Below, one piece after another: positions 45,416-55,816 of a stretch of 64,000 nucleotides of DNA. The number at the start of each line of letters is the position of its first letter. Positions within the stretch are counted from its first letter, which is position 1. The DNA is from CAWAHD01 sp963781785 (GTDB taxonomy: Bacteria > Planctomycetota > Planctomycetia > Isosphaerales > Isosphaeraceae). The position numbers and the translations under genes were made by a program. Location: assembly GCA_963781785.1 (NCBI GenBank), contig CAWAHD010000002.1:5146001-5210000 (forward strand), written 5' to 3'. The notes beneath the pieces are model-generated. The model made no database searches. It was given only the letters and a program-made list of their open reading frames with translations, and was not told the origin of the DNA.

Positions 45416-46573
45416 TCACAGGATGCCTTGCTCGGGGAGCTGGATGCCCTTCAAGGCCATCCGCAAAAGCTCGGGGTTGGGGGCATTCTCGAACGCGACG
45501 GCTCGATCCACCTTCTCGGCAACGACAAGCTGACGCAAGCTCTCGGTAAAATCAACCATTCCCTCTTCCTTGCCGAGACGGATCGCCTGGGCCAGCTTGA
45601 TGTCTTCCTCGTTCAAAATCAACTTGCGCACGGTGGGATTCATGCGCATGATCTCGACCAGTGGAGCGCGCGTGCTGCCGGAGGACGCCGCATAGTCCTT
45701 GGAGGTCGGCAGCAGTTTCTGGGCGATGATCGCCTTGAGATTGAACGCCAGGTTCTGCCTCATCGCATTGTGCATGTCCTGGGGAAAAAGGTCGAGGATG
45801 CGGCTGATCGTCGACGGAGCGCTCGAGGCGTGGATGGTGCCGAACACCAGGTGTCCCGTCTCGGCAGCATGCATGGCGGCGTTAAACGTCTCGCGGTCGC
45901 GCATCTCACCCACCAGAATGATGTCCGGGTCTTGACGGACGGCGTGTTTCAAGGCCGTATTCCAATCGACGACGTCGATGCCCACCTCGCGCTGATTGAT
46001 GATGCATTTGTCGTCCTTGAAGGTGAACTCGATCGGATCTTCGATGGTGACGACGTGGCAGCGCTCCCGCGAATTGACGTACTGGATCATCGCGGCGATG
46101 GTGGTGGACTTGCCCGACCCGGTGACGCCGGCCAGAATCACGATTCCCTGGTCATGGCTGGCGATTTCTCCCATGACGACCGGAAGGCCGAGCCCTTCGA
46201 ACGAGGGGATCGAGGTGTTGACGCGGCGTGCGACCAGGCTGAGCCGTCCGCGCTGCTTGAAGAGGTTGACGCGGAACCGGGTCTCGTCGCCGTTGGGCTC
46301 GAAGATGATGTGGGCGAAGTCGATGCCACCCGTCTCGTCGAGGATGGTTTTCTGGCGGACCGACAGAAGTGGGAACATGAGGCGTTCCATGTCGGCCCCG
46401 GTCAAGGGCGGAAGCTGCATCAGCCGCAGCACCCCGGCGAGCCGCATCGCCGGAGCCATTCCGACTTTCAGGTGCAGGTCAGAGCCCTTGAACCGCATCA
46501 CCATCCGGAAAAGCTTGTTCGCTTCGGGCTCGTTGGGCATCTCGTCAACGGGTGCTTCGACGACCGTCGCCAT
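45416..46573 (-). CDS. pilT: PilT-type pilus retraction ATPase
   Basis: 385 residues from ATG 46573, preceded by GAGGAG inside the end of hisF. SDLHLKVGMAPAMRLAGVLR, Walker A ILAGVTGSGKSTTIAAMIQY, Asp box VVTIEDPIEFTFKDD, Walker B DPDIILVGEMRDRETFNAAM and His box TGHLVFGTIHASSAPSTISR define PilT. The C-terminal AIRLGKEEGMVDFTESLRQL corresponds to the PilT retraction motif region. PilT depolymerises type IV pili for twitching. With the neighbouring GspE/PilB-type gene it forms an extension and retraction ATPase pair. Confidence 0.92.
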   Translation of the reverse strand: MATVVEAPVDEMPNEPEANKLFRMVMRFKGSDLHLKVGMAPAMRLAGVLRLMQLPPLTGADMERLMFPLLSVRQKTILDETGGIDFAHIIFEPNGDETRFRVNLFKQRGRLSLVARRVNTSIPSFEGLGLPVVMGEIASHDQGIVILAGVTGSGKSTTIAAMIQYVNSRERCHVVTIEDPIEFTFKDDKCIINQREVGIDVVDWNTALKHAVRQDPDIILVGEMRDRETFNAAMHAAETGHLVFGTIHASSAPSTISRILDLFPQDMHNAMRQNLAFNLKAIIAQKLLPTSKDYAASSGSTRAPLVEIMRMNPTVRKLILNEEDIKLAQAIRLGKEEGMVDFTESLRQLVVAEKVDRAVAFENAPNPELLRMALKGIQLPEQGIL

Positions 46574-46586
46574 TTTCGTGCGCTCC

Positions 46587-47396
46587 TCAAAAGTTGCCAA
46601 GACCGGAAGACAGGCGGGAGTGGGCTTCAGACCGCCGCACAGGCACGCCCGCCTGAGCGAGGTAGTCTTTGGTCCCGCCAATGGAATACTGGCGATCGTG
46701 AAAAATGCTGGCCGCCAAGGCGGCGCTGGCCCCTGTGAGAGCCAGAACGGCGCGCAGATGCTCGGGGCATCCCGCTCCGCCGGAAGCGACGACGGGGATC
46801 GTCACGGCATCGGCGACCGCGCCGGTCATCTCCAGGTCGTAGCCGTTTCGCGTCCCGTCGGCATCCATACTGGTCAAGACGATTTCCCCCGCGCCCAGCT
46901 TTTCAACCTCGCGCGCCCAGGAGACGGCCTCCTTCCCCGTGGGCACCCGGCCGCCGCTGATGTGAACTTCCCAGAGCTGGCGGCCGCCCTTATTGACTCG
47001 CTTGGGATCGATATTCACCACGATGCACTGGCTGCCGAACCGCCGGGCTGCCTGACGGACCAGATCAGGGTCACGCACCGCCGCCGAATTGATCGATACC
47101 TTGTCGGCGCCCGCCTTCAGAAGGGCCCGGATGTCGTCGATCCGGCGAATCCCACCTCCGACCGTCAGCGGCATGAAGCATACCTCCGCCGTTCGTTCCA
47201 CAACGTCCAGCAAGATGTCGCGCTCTTCATGGCTGGCGGAGATGTCCAGGAAAACCAGCTCGTCGGCACCCTCCTCGTCATACCGAGCGGCCACCGCGAC
47301 CGGGTCTCCCGCATCGCGGAGGTTGACGAAGTTGGTCCCTTTGACCACGCGGCCGTGATCCACGTCGAGGCACGGGATGATCCGCTTCGCCAGCAT
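46587..47396 (-). CDS. hisF: Imidazole glycerol phosphate synthase cyclase subunit HisF
   Basis: HisF, with HisH, makes imidazole glycerol phosphate and AICAR in histidine synthesis. MLAKRIIPCLDVDHGRVVKG holds the catalytic Asp, and CIVVNIDPKRVNKGG the second. Further blocks are LTVGGGIRRIDDIRALLKAG, ADKVSINSAAVRDP and IPVVASGGAGCPEHLRAVL, typical of the phosphate-binding (beta-alpha)8 barrel. I chose ATG 47396; GTG/ATG 47408 adds four residues. The stop lies 13 bp before pilT, and the pilT ribosome-binding site is in this gene's last codons. Confidence 0.95.
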   Translation of the reverse strand: MLAKRIIPCLDVDHGRVVKGTNFVNLRDAGDPVAVAARYDEEGADELVFLDISASHEERDILLDVVERTAEVCFMPLTVGGGIRRIDDIRALLKAGADKVSINSAAVRDPDLVRQAARRFGSQCIVVNIDPKRVNKGGRQLWEVHISGGRVPTGKEAVSWAREVEKLGAGEIVLTSMDADGTRNGYDLEMTGAVADAVTIPVVASGGAGCPEHLRAVLALTGASAALAASIFHDRQYSIGGTKDYLAQAGVPVRRSEAHSRLSSGLGNF

Positions 47397-47548
47397 GCGC
47401 AGCCTCAATCCGCGGCGTGGACCGCGTTGTCAGCGGCCGACGCCCTGTTCAACCACCTCCGCCCTTGCTCATTCGCGAAGTCTGGATCTTATTCTATAAA
47501 ACAGCGCGCAGCGATCCTAGAGGCTGGAGATGAAGATGGTTTCGCGCA

Positions 47549-47827
47549 TTATCTTCTGGCCCGAGCGAGCTTGGCGGCGGGAGCGGGGGCGGAAGCGGGG
47601 ACCGGGATGACCGGTCGCGGCTTGGCAACGACGACCTTCGCAACGACCGGGGCGATGACATCCTCTTCGCCGTCGGCAACGACGGGAGCCTCGACCGGCG
47701 CGAGCGCTGGCTCTGACTGACGCATCGCACACTGGGGATGAATGCCACCGCGCGAGTAGACTGGCTGGTGGCAGACCGGGCAGCGGAGCCGGGTAGAAAC
47801 CGGGGTATGGAAATGTTTGGGATTCAT
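47549..47827 (-). CDS. Small zinc-ribbon hypothetical protein
   Basis: About 92 residues from ATG 47827 (MNPKHFHTPVSTRLRCPVCH). The first half has CPVCHQPVYSRGGIHPQCAM, a Cys-x2-Cys with a later His and Cys that could bind zinc. The rest is an Ala/Pro/Val-rich tail ending in basic residues (KLARARR), low in complexity. Possibly a nucleic-acid-binding or translation-related protein; no family name can be given. Confidence 0.55.
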   Translation of the reverse strand: MNPKHFHTPVSTRLRCPVCHQPVYSRGGIHPQCAMRQSEPALAPVEAPVVADGEEDVIAPVVAKVVVAKPRPVIPVPASAPAPAAKLARARR

Positions 47828-48052
47828 CCGGGATCGTCCGCTGGAGGAATGAAAAGTGTCGGGATGGAGCCGCTCTTGCTGAGTTCTCGACCGAGAGATG
47901 GTGATCAAGGCCTGACCGAGCGATCCAGACGCGGAGTGAACGCAAAATGATCGGCCCCGCGCGAGCAGCCGAAACTGACTCGCGCGGGCGAAAGGCCACA
48001 AAAACGCCGCGCTGACATGGAGCCTGCTACGCTGGCGAGACGAGAGCCGGCA

Positions 48053-48433
48053 TCAATAACGCCGGCCGCCGCCACCGCCATAACCGCCGCCGCCACCACC
48101 GCCGTAACCGCCGCCGCCACCGCCACCGCGGCTCCGGCCGCCGCCACCGCCGTAACCACCGCCACCACCGCCGCCACGATCCTCACGCGGCCTGGCTTCA
48201 TTCACGGTCAGCCGCCGGCCATCGTGCTCCTGATCGTTCAGACCTGCGATGGCGGCTTGTGCCTGGGCCTCGGTGTCCATCTCGACAAACCCGAAACCCT
48301 TGCTCCGGCCCGTCGCCCGGTCCTGGATCACCTGGGCACTCTGAACGGTACCGTATTGAGAGAACAACTGCTCCAATGTGGAGTCGCTGACACCGTATGC
48401 CAGATTCCCGACGTACAACTTCTTGCCCACCAC
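48053..48433 (-). CDS. RRM-type glycine-rich RNA-binding protein
   Basis: About 126 residues, starting at GTG 48433 or 48430. The RNA-recognition motif has RNP2 KKLYVGNLAYGV and RNP1 RSKGFGFVEM, with SDSTLEQLFSQYGTVQSAQV and AIAGLNDQEHDGRRLTVNEA between and after. The C-terminal tail is Gly-rich with Tyr and Arg (GGGYGGGGG), seen in the DNA as dense CCGCCACC runs at 48060-48180. Such proteins act in RNA chaperoning and cold response in cyanobacteria and planctomycetes. Confidence 0.9.
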   Translation of the reverse strand: MVGKKLYVGNLAYGVSDSTLEQLFSQYGTVQSAQVIQDRATGRSKGFGFVEMDTEAQAQAAIAGLNDQEHDGRRLTVNEARPREDRGGGGGGGYGGGGGRSRGGGGGGGYGGGGGGGYGGGGGRRY

Positions 48434-48849
48434 TACTACTCCTGCGCGAATACACACTCGACCCAACTCGTCTTTCCGGGTCGAAGAGAAAGGGGCTACT
48501 CACAAGCCCTGTCGGTGGGAACGGCGAGGGAGGGAACAAGGTCAGGGCTCACGCGAGCCAGAACCGCTCTCTTCAGTCGACAGACCAACCAAATTTCATC
48601 ATAACGGAAAATGAGCCGGAAAGATAGGGCTGACTTCGTGAAGTCGTCTGCGCGAGCACGTTTGAGCCGTATCTCTTTTTCAGAAGCCGGTTTTCCGGTT
48701 GAGCGACGAGCGAGCTGGCGTGTCGGAACACTCCGACGATGACTTCTCAAGCCCAGGCTCAACTATGGTAAACTCGATGCAACCGACCTCGCGCGGGCGT
48801 GCTCGCGCCGGCCGCGACCCTGATCCTGGACGGTTCCGGAGTCATTCCC
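48434..48849. other. Divergent gap between RRM protein and secreted vWA protein
   Basis: About 415 bp holding both promoters. Part of it is richer in A/T (48590-48780). RRM genes of this kind often have long cold-responsive leaders, but no such element can be recognised here. Confidence 0.4.
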
Positions 48850-49852
48850 ATGGCCTGGCTGTACGTTGCCGTCGTGTTGAGCGCGCTGGCTGGCCGCACA
48901 CCCGGCGACGATGACCGGACCGCCGATCAAGCCAAGGCCGCCTCCCAGGCCCAGACCGCAAAGTCGACGGCCTCGGCGGTTCCTTCCAAGAGCGCGACCG
49001 CCAAGAAAGACACAGCCAAGAACAAGGATACGCCGGCGAAAAAGACGACCAAGGCTCCGACCACCGCGGCAACCGCCCGGAAAGACGCAAGAGCACCGGC
49101 CACCGGTTCCATTAGCACGAGGAACGGTGCAAGAGCGCCAACCGCCGGCCAGGGCAAGTCGAAGGCCACGAAACCACCTCGCTCCGCGGAATCCCGCTCA
49201 GATGGAGACGTCCGGGTGCGGACCGCGGCCGAGATGAGGAAGCCTGCGCAGCGCGTTTCTGCTGCCTCCGGGCGGGATGCCCACAGACCGCTACGGCAAC
49301 GACGACGTCGACTGGAGCATCCTGCCAGCCTGGCGGCAGACGTCATTTTTCGGGATCCGCGTGCGCGGGCAGTTTTTCGTCTACGTGGTGGATCGATCCC
49401 TGAGCATGATCGACGACGATCGACTGGCCAGGGCCACGATCGAGCTGAGGAAGAGCGTCTTCGCGCTCGAGCAGCCCCAGAAGTTCGAGGTTATCTTCTA
49501 CAACACCGAATCGCTTCCGATGCCGGGCGGCCCCATCCCCCGATCGGCCGACTTGCAAGCCAAGAACCAATTGCTGTTGTGGCTCCGCTTGATCGAGCCC
49601 ATCGGCGGCACCGACCCGCGCACCGCCTTGAAGCAGGCACTGATGCTGCGACCTGACGCGGTGTTTCTCCTCACCGACGGCGATCTCCCCAAAGGCACCG
49701 TCAAGGAGGTCTCCACGATCAACACGCGCAGAATTCCAATCCATTGCATCGACCTGGCCGGCGGCTTGGCCGGCGACCAGCTCAAACTGATCGCCGCGGA
49801 TAGTGGCGGCCAGTATGCCTCGCGCCCAGGCGACCTGCAAGGCCGGCCATGA
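48850..49852 (+). CDS. Secreted vWA-domain protein with Ala/Lys-rich linker (frameshift)
   Basis: ATG 48850 opens a signal peptide (MAWLYVAVVLSALAGRTPGD). A long low-complexity linker rich in Ala, Lys, Thr and Pro follows. Near 49255 one extra base shifts the frame to a vWA domain: RVRGQFFVYVVDRSLSMIDD has DxSxS as DRSLS, IGGTDPRTALKQALML the Thr, and DAVFLLTDGDLPKGTV the Asp, so the metal site is complete. About 333 residues when corrected. vWA proteins with this secreted layout are common in planctomycetes; binding partner unknown. Confidence 0.72.
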
Positions 49853-50020
49853 ACGGCCGGCCGTCAATCAGACGCTCTACCGGGCTGAAGAGGACCGAGC
49901 GATATGCTAGTTTAGCACCGTGATGAACACCACTCTGACTTCCTTGGTGCGCGGTGATCCCTTCGCGATCCGCGACCGCATCCTGGACGCGCTCACCGGC
50001 ACTTAGCTTGGAGCAAACCT

Positions 50021-51043
50021 TTGACCACTGCACTTACCGCCGCGCACATCACCGATACCGCCCTTTTTGACCTTGTGCTGGTCCGGATGGCGCTGCCGAG
50101 CAAGGAGCCCGTCTCCGCAAGCGCCGTGCGGAGGGATGTCGGCAAGCTTCTTGGCTCCGAACTTTCTACTGCCGACTTCGACAGCCTGCGCAGCGAGCTG
50201 GCGTCCGCCGGCTTCCTGACCAAAGGCAAGCGGAACACGTTCGCCCTCACCGATTCCGGCCGCGAGCGAGCGCTGCAATTCCTGGGCATCGCCGAGCTCC
50301 CGGCTCAGATCAATTGGTCCACGGTGATCGCCACATACCTCTTCCCGAAAGCCGCCGGGCTCCCGGCCGAGGCGGCGGCCGAGCTGGATAGTGGAGACAA
50401 GCTGGCCGCCTTCATTCTCAAGCGGAAGTACGGGCTCGCCGCCCAGGCCGGCTCGACGGTGAACCAGGTGCTCGAAGCGGTGGCATGCGAGCGGCTCGGC
50501 TTCCCTCACGAGATGACGCTGAGCGGATTGCTGTGCGGAGTTTTGAGCACGCTCATCGGGTCTGAGCGCCTCACCAAAGAAAAGCTTGCCAAAAAGCTAC
50601 CGCTGTTCGAGACCGGGCTAACAGCCGTCAGTGCCGACGCCGCACGGTGCAAGGTGGTTCGGGACTGGCTGGGAGGCACGCCGCTATTTCAGCAAGCGCC
50701 AGCTCCGCTCGAACCGCCGCCGGCCGTCGAGCCGTTCGACTTGACTGCCTTTGCCGCGACGGCAAAGGCGCTCGCGGCCAAGAGCCCGCCTGAAGACCGG
50801 TTTCATGACAACAAGGTATTCATTGCGGCACTCTGGCGAGCGACGCAAGAGGAGCCGAGCTTCCCGCTCCTCTCCTTGCCTGAGTTCAAACAGCGGCTCG
50901 TCGAGGCGAACTCGCAGAACCTCCTGCACCTGAGCCGCGCCGATCTCGTCCAGGCGATGGACCCCCAGTTGGTGGCCGACTCCGAGACTGCGTATCTGAA
51001 CGCGACGTTCCACTTCGTCCTGGTCGACGGCAACGATTCATGA
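50021..51043 (+). CDS. Unknown protein, possibly of a multi-gene accessory system
   Basis: 340 residues starting at TTG 50021, eight bases after GGAG. The N-terminus contains a winged-helix-like part (VRRDVGKLLGSELSTADFDS, GFLTKGKRNTFALTDSGRER). The C-terminus has HDNKVFIAALWRATQEEPSF, SLPEFKQRLVEANSQNLLHL and SRADLVQAMDPQLVADSETA, a pattern I associate with C-terminal domains of proteins in AAA/vWA-type accessory operons, but without a family name. A 28-residue frame (49921-50007, MNTTLTSLVRGDPFAIRDRI) ends 13 bp upstream and may be the remains of another gene. The downstream gene overlaps as ATGA. Confidence 0.6.
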   Translation: MTTALTAAHITDTALFDLVLVRMALPSKEPVSASAVRRDVGKLLGSELSTADFDSLRSELASAGFLTKGKRNTFALTDSGRERALQFLGIAELPAQINWSTVIATYLFPKAAGLPAEAAAELDSGDKLAAFILKRKYGLAAQAGSTVNQVLEAVACERLGFPHEMTLSGLLCGVLSTLIGSERLTKEKLAKKLPLFETGLTAVSADAARCKVVRDWLGGTPLFQQAPAPLEPPPAVEPFDLTAFAATAKALAAKSPPEDRFHDNKVFIAALWRATQEEPSFPLLSLPEFKQRLVEANSQNLLHLSRADLVQAMDPQLVADSETAYLNATFHFVLVDGNDS

Positions 51044-51312
51044 GCACTGCAATCCCTGCCGTCGAATCTGCGGCCGCCGCCCTGGGCAGCATGATCGGAT
51101 TCAGGTCGGCCGATGCGGACAAGGGGCGGCGGGCGATCCTGGCGAAGGCCATCAAGACCATGGCGGCCGTGCCCGGGTCGGTGATCAGCACTCGATTTCT
51201 GGGCGATGCCGCCAGGGTTGACTTCTGGGTGTCGCAACTGCTTGTGGCAGTGTCACGGTGGTGCGCGAAGTCGCCGCAGGGGCGGCTCCAGGCCGTTTTC
51301 CTGTCGGTTTGA
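51040..51312 (+). CDS. Small unknown protein coupled to the gene before
   Basis: 90 residues, ATG 51040 overlapping the upstream TGA. MSTAIPAVESAAAALGSMIG and ADKGRRAILAKAIKTMAAVP, then FLGDAARVDFWVSQLLVAVS. No family recognised. Its sequence runs to the edge of an A/T-rich stretch, so the gene or operon may have been cut there. Confidence 0.5.
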   Translation: MSTAIPAVESAAAALGSMIGFRSADADKGRRAILAKAIKTMAAVPGSVISTRFLGDAARVDFWVSQLLVAVSRWCAKSPQGRLQAVFLSV

Positions 51313-51974
51313 CATAACACAATCTAACAATACTCTATATATGTTATTATAACTAATCATATCATAGGTTTCGATTCGCCCGAACTGATCGGAAGCCACG
51401 CGTTCACTCTCCGCGAGCCGTCCCAGCCACGCGGCCTGAATCTGAAGTAGCATGGCCATGGCATCTTCGAGCCACTGGTGGCCGCTCTCTGCCGTGCCTT
51501 GTCTCCCCAGTACTGACTCCGGTGAGATAGTGCACGCTAGATTGCGAATCGGCATGCAGCAGAGCACGCGCAAGGCGGCGAACAGGGTGGATGGGTCCTA
51601 CGCCGTTTCTCGCGGAGCAAGACGTGACTTCATTAGCAACGATGGACGATGCGATCTGGCTGGCGCGCTGCCTGGGAAGCACGATTGCGAAAGTGAGGAC
51701 CTGAATGAGTGATATTGCGTCGAACGATGCTAATGATTGTTGCTTCCAGGTGCCTTGATCCTGCACAGGTCCAGCATAGGCCTTGGCCGCGATGTTCGGT
51801 CGCTTCCAGTCAACAAAATGTTGTTGAAACACAACACCAGCTTGACAACACGGGCTCAGCGGAGAATCCTGTTCTGATCTCCCCCTATCCAGAATGACGA
51901 CTTATTGGGCCGCTCTCCTCGGGTACGAGTCAGAGCCGATCAGTTCATCAACTCCTTGAGAGGAATGGCTCGTG
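51313..51974. other. A/T-rich gap without a supported gene
   Basis: About 660 bp. The part 51310-51370 is strikingly A/T-rich for this genome. Leftward open frames (51253-51573, 51404-51832) look like broken fragments and match nothing I know. A short inverted repeat CAACA-AAA-TGTTG lies at 51811-51823. The base composition and broken frames suggest the scar of an insertion or deletion. Confidence 0.4.
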
Positions 51975-54900
51975 ATGTGGCAACTCCTGACGCCCTTTCG
52001 TAAGCGGGTTGAGGCCAGACGCATCCGAGCTCGTCGTCCGCGATGGTATCGGCCGGATTGCGGGCCACTTGAGGATCGCTGCCTCCTGTCGGTCTACCTG
52101 ACGGAAAAGGCACCACCTGTCCCGCTGGTCGGAGCGCCAGTTATCTGGACGGCGACGGCAACCGGCGACGGAGCAACACCCGTTTACCAGTTCAGCGTCG
52201 AACTGAGCGGCGGTCCATTCCACGTGGTTAGTGACTTCAGCCTCAGCAACACCTTTACATGGAACCCTATGCAAGAGGGTACCTATGACATCCGGGTGGT
52301 TGTCGAGGACACCTTCGGCGCCTCGACCAGCGAGTCCGCGACCGCGTCCTATACGGCACAGTCGCGGGTCGTTGGAACCACCGCGGTGGTCAGCCCTACG
52401 TCCAACCCCCTGGTGGCCCTGTACAGCGCACCCCCCTCGCCGGGCAGTTCGATGTACGTCGAGTTCGCCCAGTTGGGCACCAACCCGGTTTGGCACACGA
52501 CCTCCCCGCTGCCCATTGTGCCGGGGGAGAGCACCAACTTCATCGTCGCCGGCATGCTGCCCAACACGACGTACCTCATGAGTGACGTCCTGAACGATGG
52601 GACGGTCTCCGCCCCCGTCGCGTTCACGACCGGGGCCCTACCGACGGACTTGACATTCCCCACCTTCACCACAGAACTGGGGCCTACCCCGGATAACGAC
52701 CCGACTGACGACATGATCTACCACATCGGCCTCGGGACCGGCTCGCCGAACGCCGTCGATCTCCGTGGCCACGGACCTGAAGGGCGACATCGAATGGTAC
52801 TATGACCCGGTTGCTGACGGCTACTCCTACTATGGCCCGACACTTGTGCCCGGCGGCACGGCGCTCGTGTTCGGCGAGCCGTCCACCGGCGCGGGGGCGG
52901 GGGGATCGGTCTCGATCAAGGAGATCGACCTGGCCGGCGACACCCTGCGCCAGACCAACATCGATGCCGTCAACGCCGAGCTGGCCGCGCTGGGGCAGTA
53001 CCCGATCACCAACTTCAGCCACGACATCGTGCGCCTGCCCAACGGGGACACGGCGGTCCTGGCCAGAACTCCGAGGACCATCGACGTCAACGGCACCCCC
53101 ACCGTGTACGACGGAGACGACGTCATCGTCTTGGACCAGAACTTCCAGGTGGCGTGGGTGTGGGACCCCTTCGACTGGCTGAGCACCAGCCGGCTCCCCA
53201 CGCTGGGCGAGGGCCCGACCGACTGGCTGCACGCCAACTCCATCTCCTGGTCGCCCGAAGACGGGAACCTGGTGGTCTCCCTGCGCGCCCAGGATTGGGT
53301 GATCAAGATCGATTACGCCAACGGGACCGGCGACGGCCACATCATCTGGCGGTTGGGGCAGGGCGGCGATTTCACCATCATTTCCTCGGACCCATCCCCG
53401 TGGTTTTCCCACCAGCACGACGTGACCTATATCAACGACAACACGCTCGTCCTCTTCGACGACGGGAACACCCGCGCGGAGACAAACTCGGATGCCCATA
53501 GCCGCGGGCAGGAACTGGTCCTCAACGAGCAGACGATGACGGCGACGCTGGTGGTCAATGCCGACCTGGGCAACTACTCCTCCGCCCTGGGCAGGCGCAG
53601 AGCCTCCCCAACGGGAATCTTGACTTCACGTCCGGATTGCTCGGGTCAGGCTCGACCACCTCCGGGCAGTCAATCGAGGTGCTCCCCAATGGCACGAAAA
53701 CATATGTACAGCAGATGAATGGTTTATATGAGTATCGCTCCTACTTCATGAGCACGCTTTACGGCCCCCTCGCCAACCTCGTCAAGCAGGACTCGACGAC
53801 GCAGGGGACCTGGAACGGCACCTACGGCACCCAGGGGTACGACGTCATCGGCAGCTCGTCCAGCCTGCCCAGCTACGCCACCGTCACACCCTCGGGCGAG
53901 TCGACTTACACCTGGGCTGCCAGCACTACTGACCCCCGCGCCCTCCAGACCGCCGGCGGCGGCCGCATCGCCGCCGGCTGGTACTCCACCTCCAGCTTCA
54001 CGGTCAACGTCAACATCACCGACGGGTTGCAGCATGACCTCGAGCTGTACTTCGTCGACTGGGACTCTGACGCGCGCGCCGAGACGGTGCAGATCAGCGA
54101 CTTGGCGACGGGCCTGGTACTGAGCACGCAGTCGATCTCGTCGTTCCACAACGGCGTGTACCTGAACTTCGCGGTCGGCGGGGACATCGTGATCACGATC
54201 ACCGGGACGGCCGGGACCAATGCCGTGCTCAACGGACTGTTCTTCGACCCGTTGCACATGCCGACCCCGGCGCCGCCGACATCCGCCACGTTCCTCAACA
54301 CGGACCCGACCACGCAAGGGACGTGGATGGGGGTCTACGGCGTGCAGGGCTACGACATCATCGGCAGCTCGGCCAACCTCCCCGGCTACGCCTCCGTCAC
54401 CCCCTCGGGCCAGTTGAGTTACACCTGGGCCGCCAGCACCACCGACCCCCGCGCCTTGCAGGCCCCCGCCGGCGGCGGCATCGCCGCCTGCTGGTACTCC
54501 GCCTCCAGCTTCACGGTCGACGTCAACCTCGCCGACGGGGCGGAGCACTACGTCGAGCTGTACTTCGTCGACTGGGACAACAGGAACCGGGCCGAGACGG
54601 TGCAGATCAGCAACGCGTTGACCGGCGCCGTATTGAGCACGCGGTCGATCTCGTCGTTCCAGGGGGGGGTGTACCTGGACTACGCGGTCAGCGGGGACAT
54701 CGTGATCACGATCACCAGCAAGGCCGGGCCCAATGCCGTGCTCAGCGGCGTGTTCCTCGACCCGCCCCCCGCCCCGATGGCGACGTTCCTCATGCGGGAC
54801 GACTCGACGTCGGGGGCGTGGATCGGGACCTATGGCGCCCAGGGCTACGACCTCATCGGCGCCACCTTGAGCCTGCCCAGCTACGCCACCGTGGGCCCCT

Positions 54901-55754
54901 CGGGTCAGTCGAATTTCACCTGGGCCGCCAGCACGACCGATCCCCGAGCCTTGCAGATCCCCGGCGGCGGTGGCGTCGCCGCCTCCTGGTTCTCAAAGTC
55001 CAGCTTCACGGTCGACGTCAACCTCTTGGACGGGACGGAGCATGAACTCGAGCTGTACTTCGTCGACTGGGACAACAAGAACCGGGCCGAGACGGTGCAG
55101 ATCAGCGACGCGGCGACGGGCGCGGTGCTGAGCACGCAGTCAATCTCGTCGTTCCAGGGGGGTGCGTACCTGGACTACGCGGTCAGCGGGAATATCGTGA
55201 TCACGATCACCAGCACGGCCGGGCCCAATGCCGTGCTCAGCGGCCTGTTCCTCGACCCGGCCCCCGGGGCGACCGCGATGTTCCTCAAGCAGGACACGAC
55301 GACGCAGGGTACCTGGAACGGCACCTACGGCACCCAGGGCCACGACATCATCAACAGCTCCGCCAGCCTGCCCAGCTACGCCACCGTCACACCGTCGGAC
55401 CAGTCGAGTTACACCTGGGCCGCCAGCACCACCGATCCTCGAGCCTTGCAGGTCCCCGGCGGCGGCGGCATCGCCGCCTCCTGGTTCTCCGCTTCCAGCT
55501 TCACGGTCGACGTCAACCTAACCGACGGGGCGCAGCACGATCTCGAACTGTATTTCGTCGACTGGGACAAGAAGGGGCGGGCCGAGACGGTGCAGATCAG
55601 CGACGCGACGACGGGCGACGTGCTGAGCACGCAGTCGATCTCGTCGTTCCAGGGGGGGGTGTACCTGGACTACGCAGTCAGCGGGAATATCGTGATCACG
55701 ATCACCAGCAAGACCGGGCCCAATGCCGTGCTCAGCGGCTTGTTCCTCGACTGA
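51975..55754 (+). CDS. Secreted aryl-sulfotransferase-like protein with four C-terminal repeats (two frame changes)
   Basis: ATG 51975 follows AGAGGA. The N-terminus carries CGPLEDRCLLSVYL, the planctomycete LE(P/D)RxLLS motif of exported proteins. Two fibronectin-like parts follow. After one extra base near 52760 comes an aryl-sulfotransferase-like propeller: DLKGDIEWYYDPVADGYSYY, FSHDIVRLPNGDTAVLARTP, GPTDWLHANSISWSPEDGNL, WFSHQHDVTYINDNTLVLFD with the candidate catalytic His. ASST enzymes transfer sulfate between phenols. A frame change near 53600 (missing base) leads to four repeats of about 150 residues. About 1260 residues when corrected. Catalytic activity is not certain. Confidence 0.65.
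53780..55754 (+). repeat. Four tandem copies of a ~490-bp coding repeat
   Basis: Copies begin near 53780, 54286, 54778 and 55276. Each encodes TQGTWNGTYGxQGYD, SYTWAASTTDPRALQ, SSFTVDVNLTDGxxHxLELY, FVDWDxxxRAETVQIS and LSTQSISSFQGGVYLDYAVS, with highly similar DNA. The beta-rich unit looks like a carbohydrate-binding or malectin-like module. The near identity of copies 2-4 points to recent duplication or gene conversion. Confidence 0.85.
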
Positions 55755-55816
55755 GCACCAGACGTCCGTCGTGGGCTTCTGTCTTCGACAGTCGTCCGTT
55801 GATTCCGGTTAGCTCG

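Noticed and set aside
48060..48180. Minisatellite of CCGCCACC units
   Set aside because: It lies in frame inside the RRM gene and encodes the expected Gly-rich tail of this protein family.
51253..51832. Transposase remnant on the leftward strand
   Set aside because: Fragments such as FQQHFVDWKRPNIA suggest a broken gene, but no catalytic motif or inverted ends could be found, so I kept it only as a gap note.
54290..55750. CRISPR-like or transposon repeats
   Set aside because: The repeats are about 490 bp, in frame and encode one protein; there are no spacers, ends or transposase.
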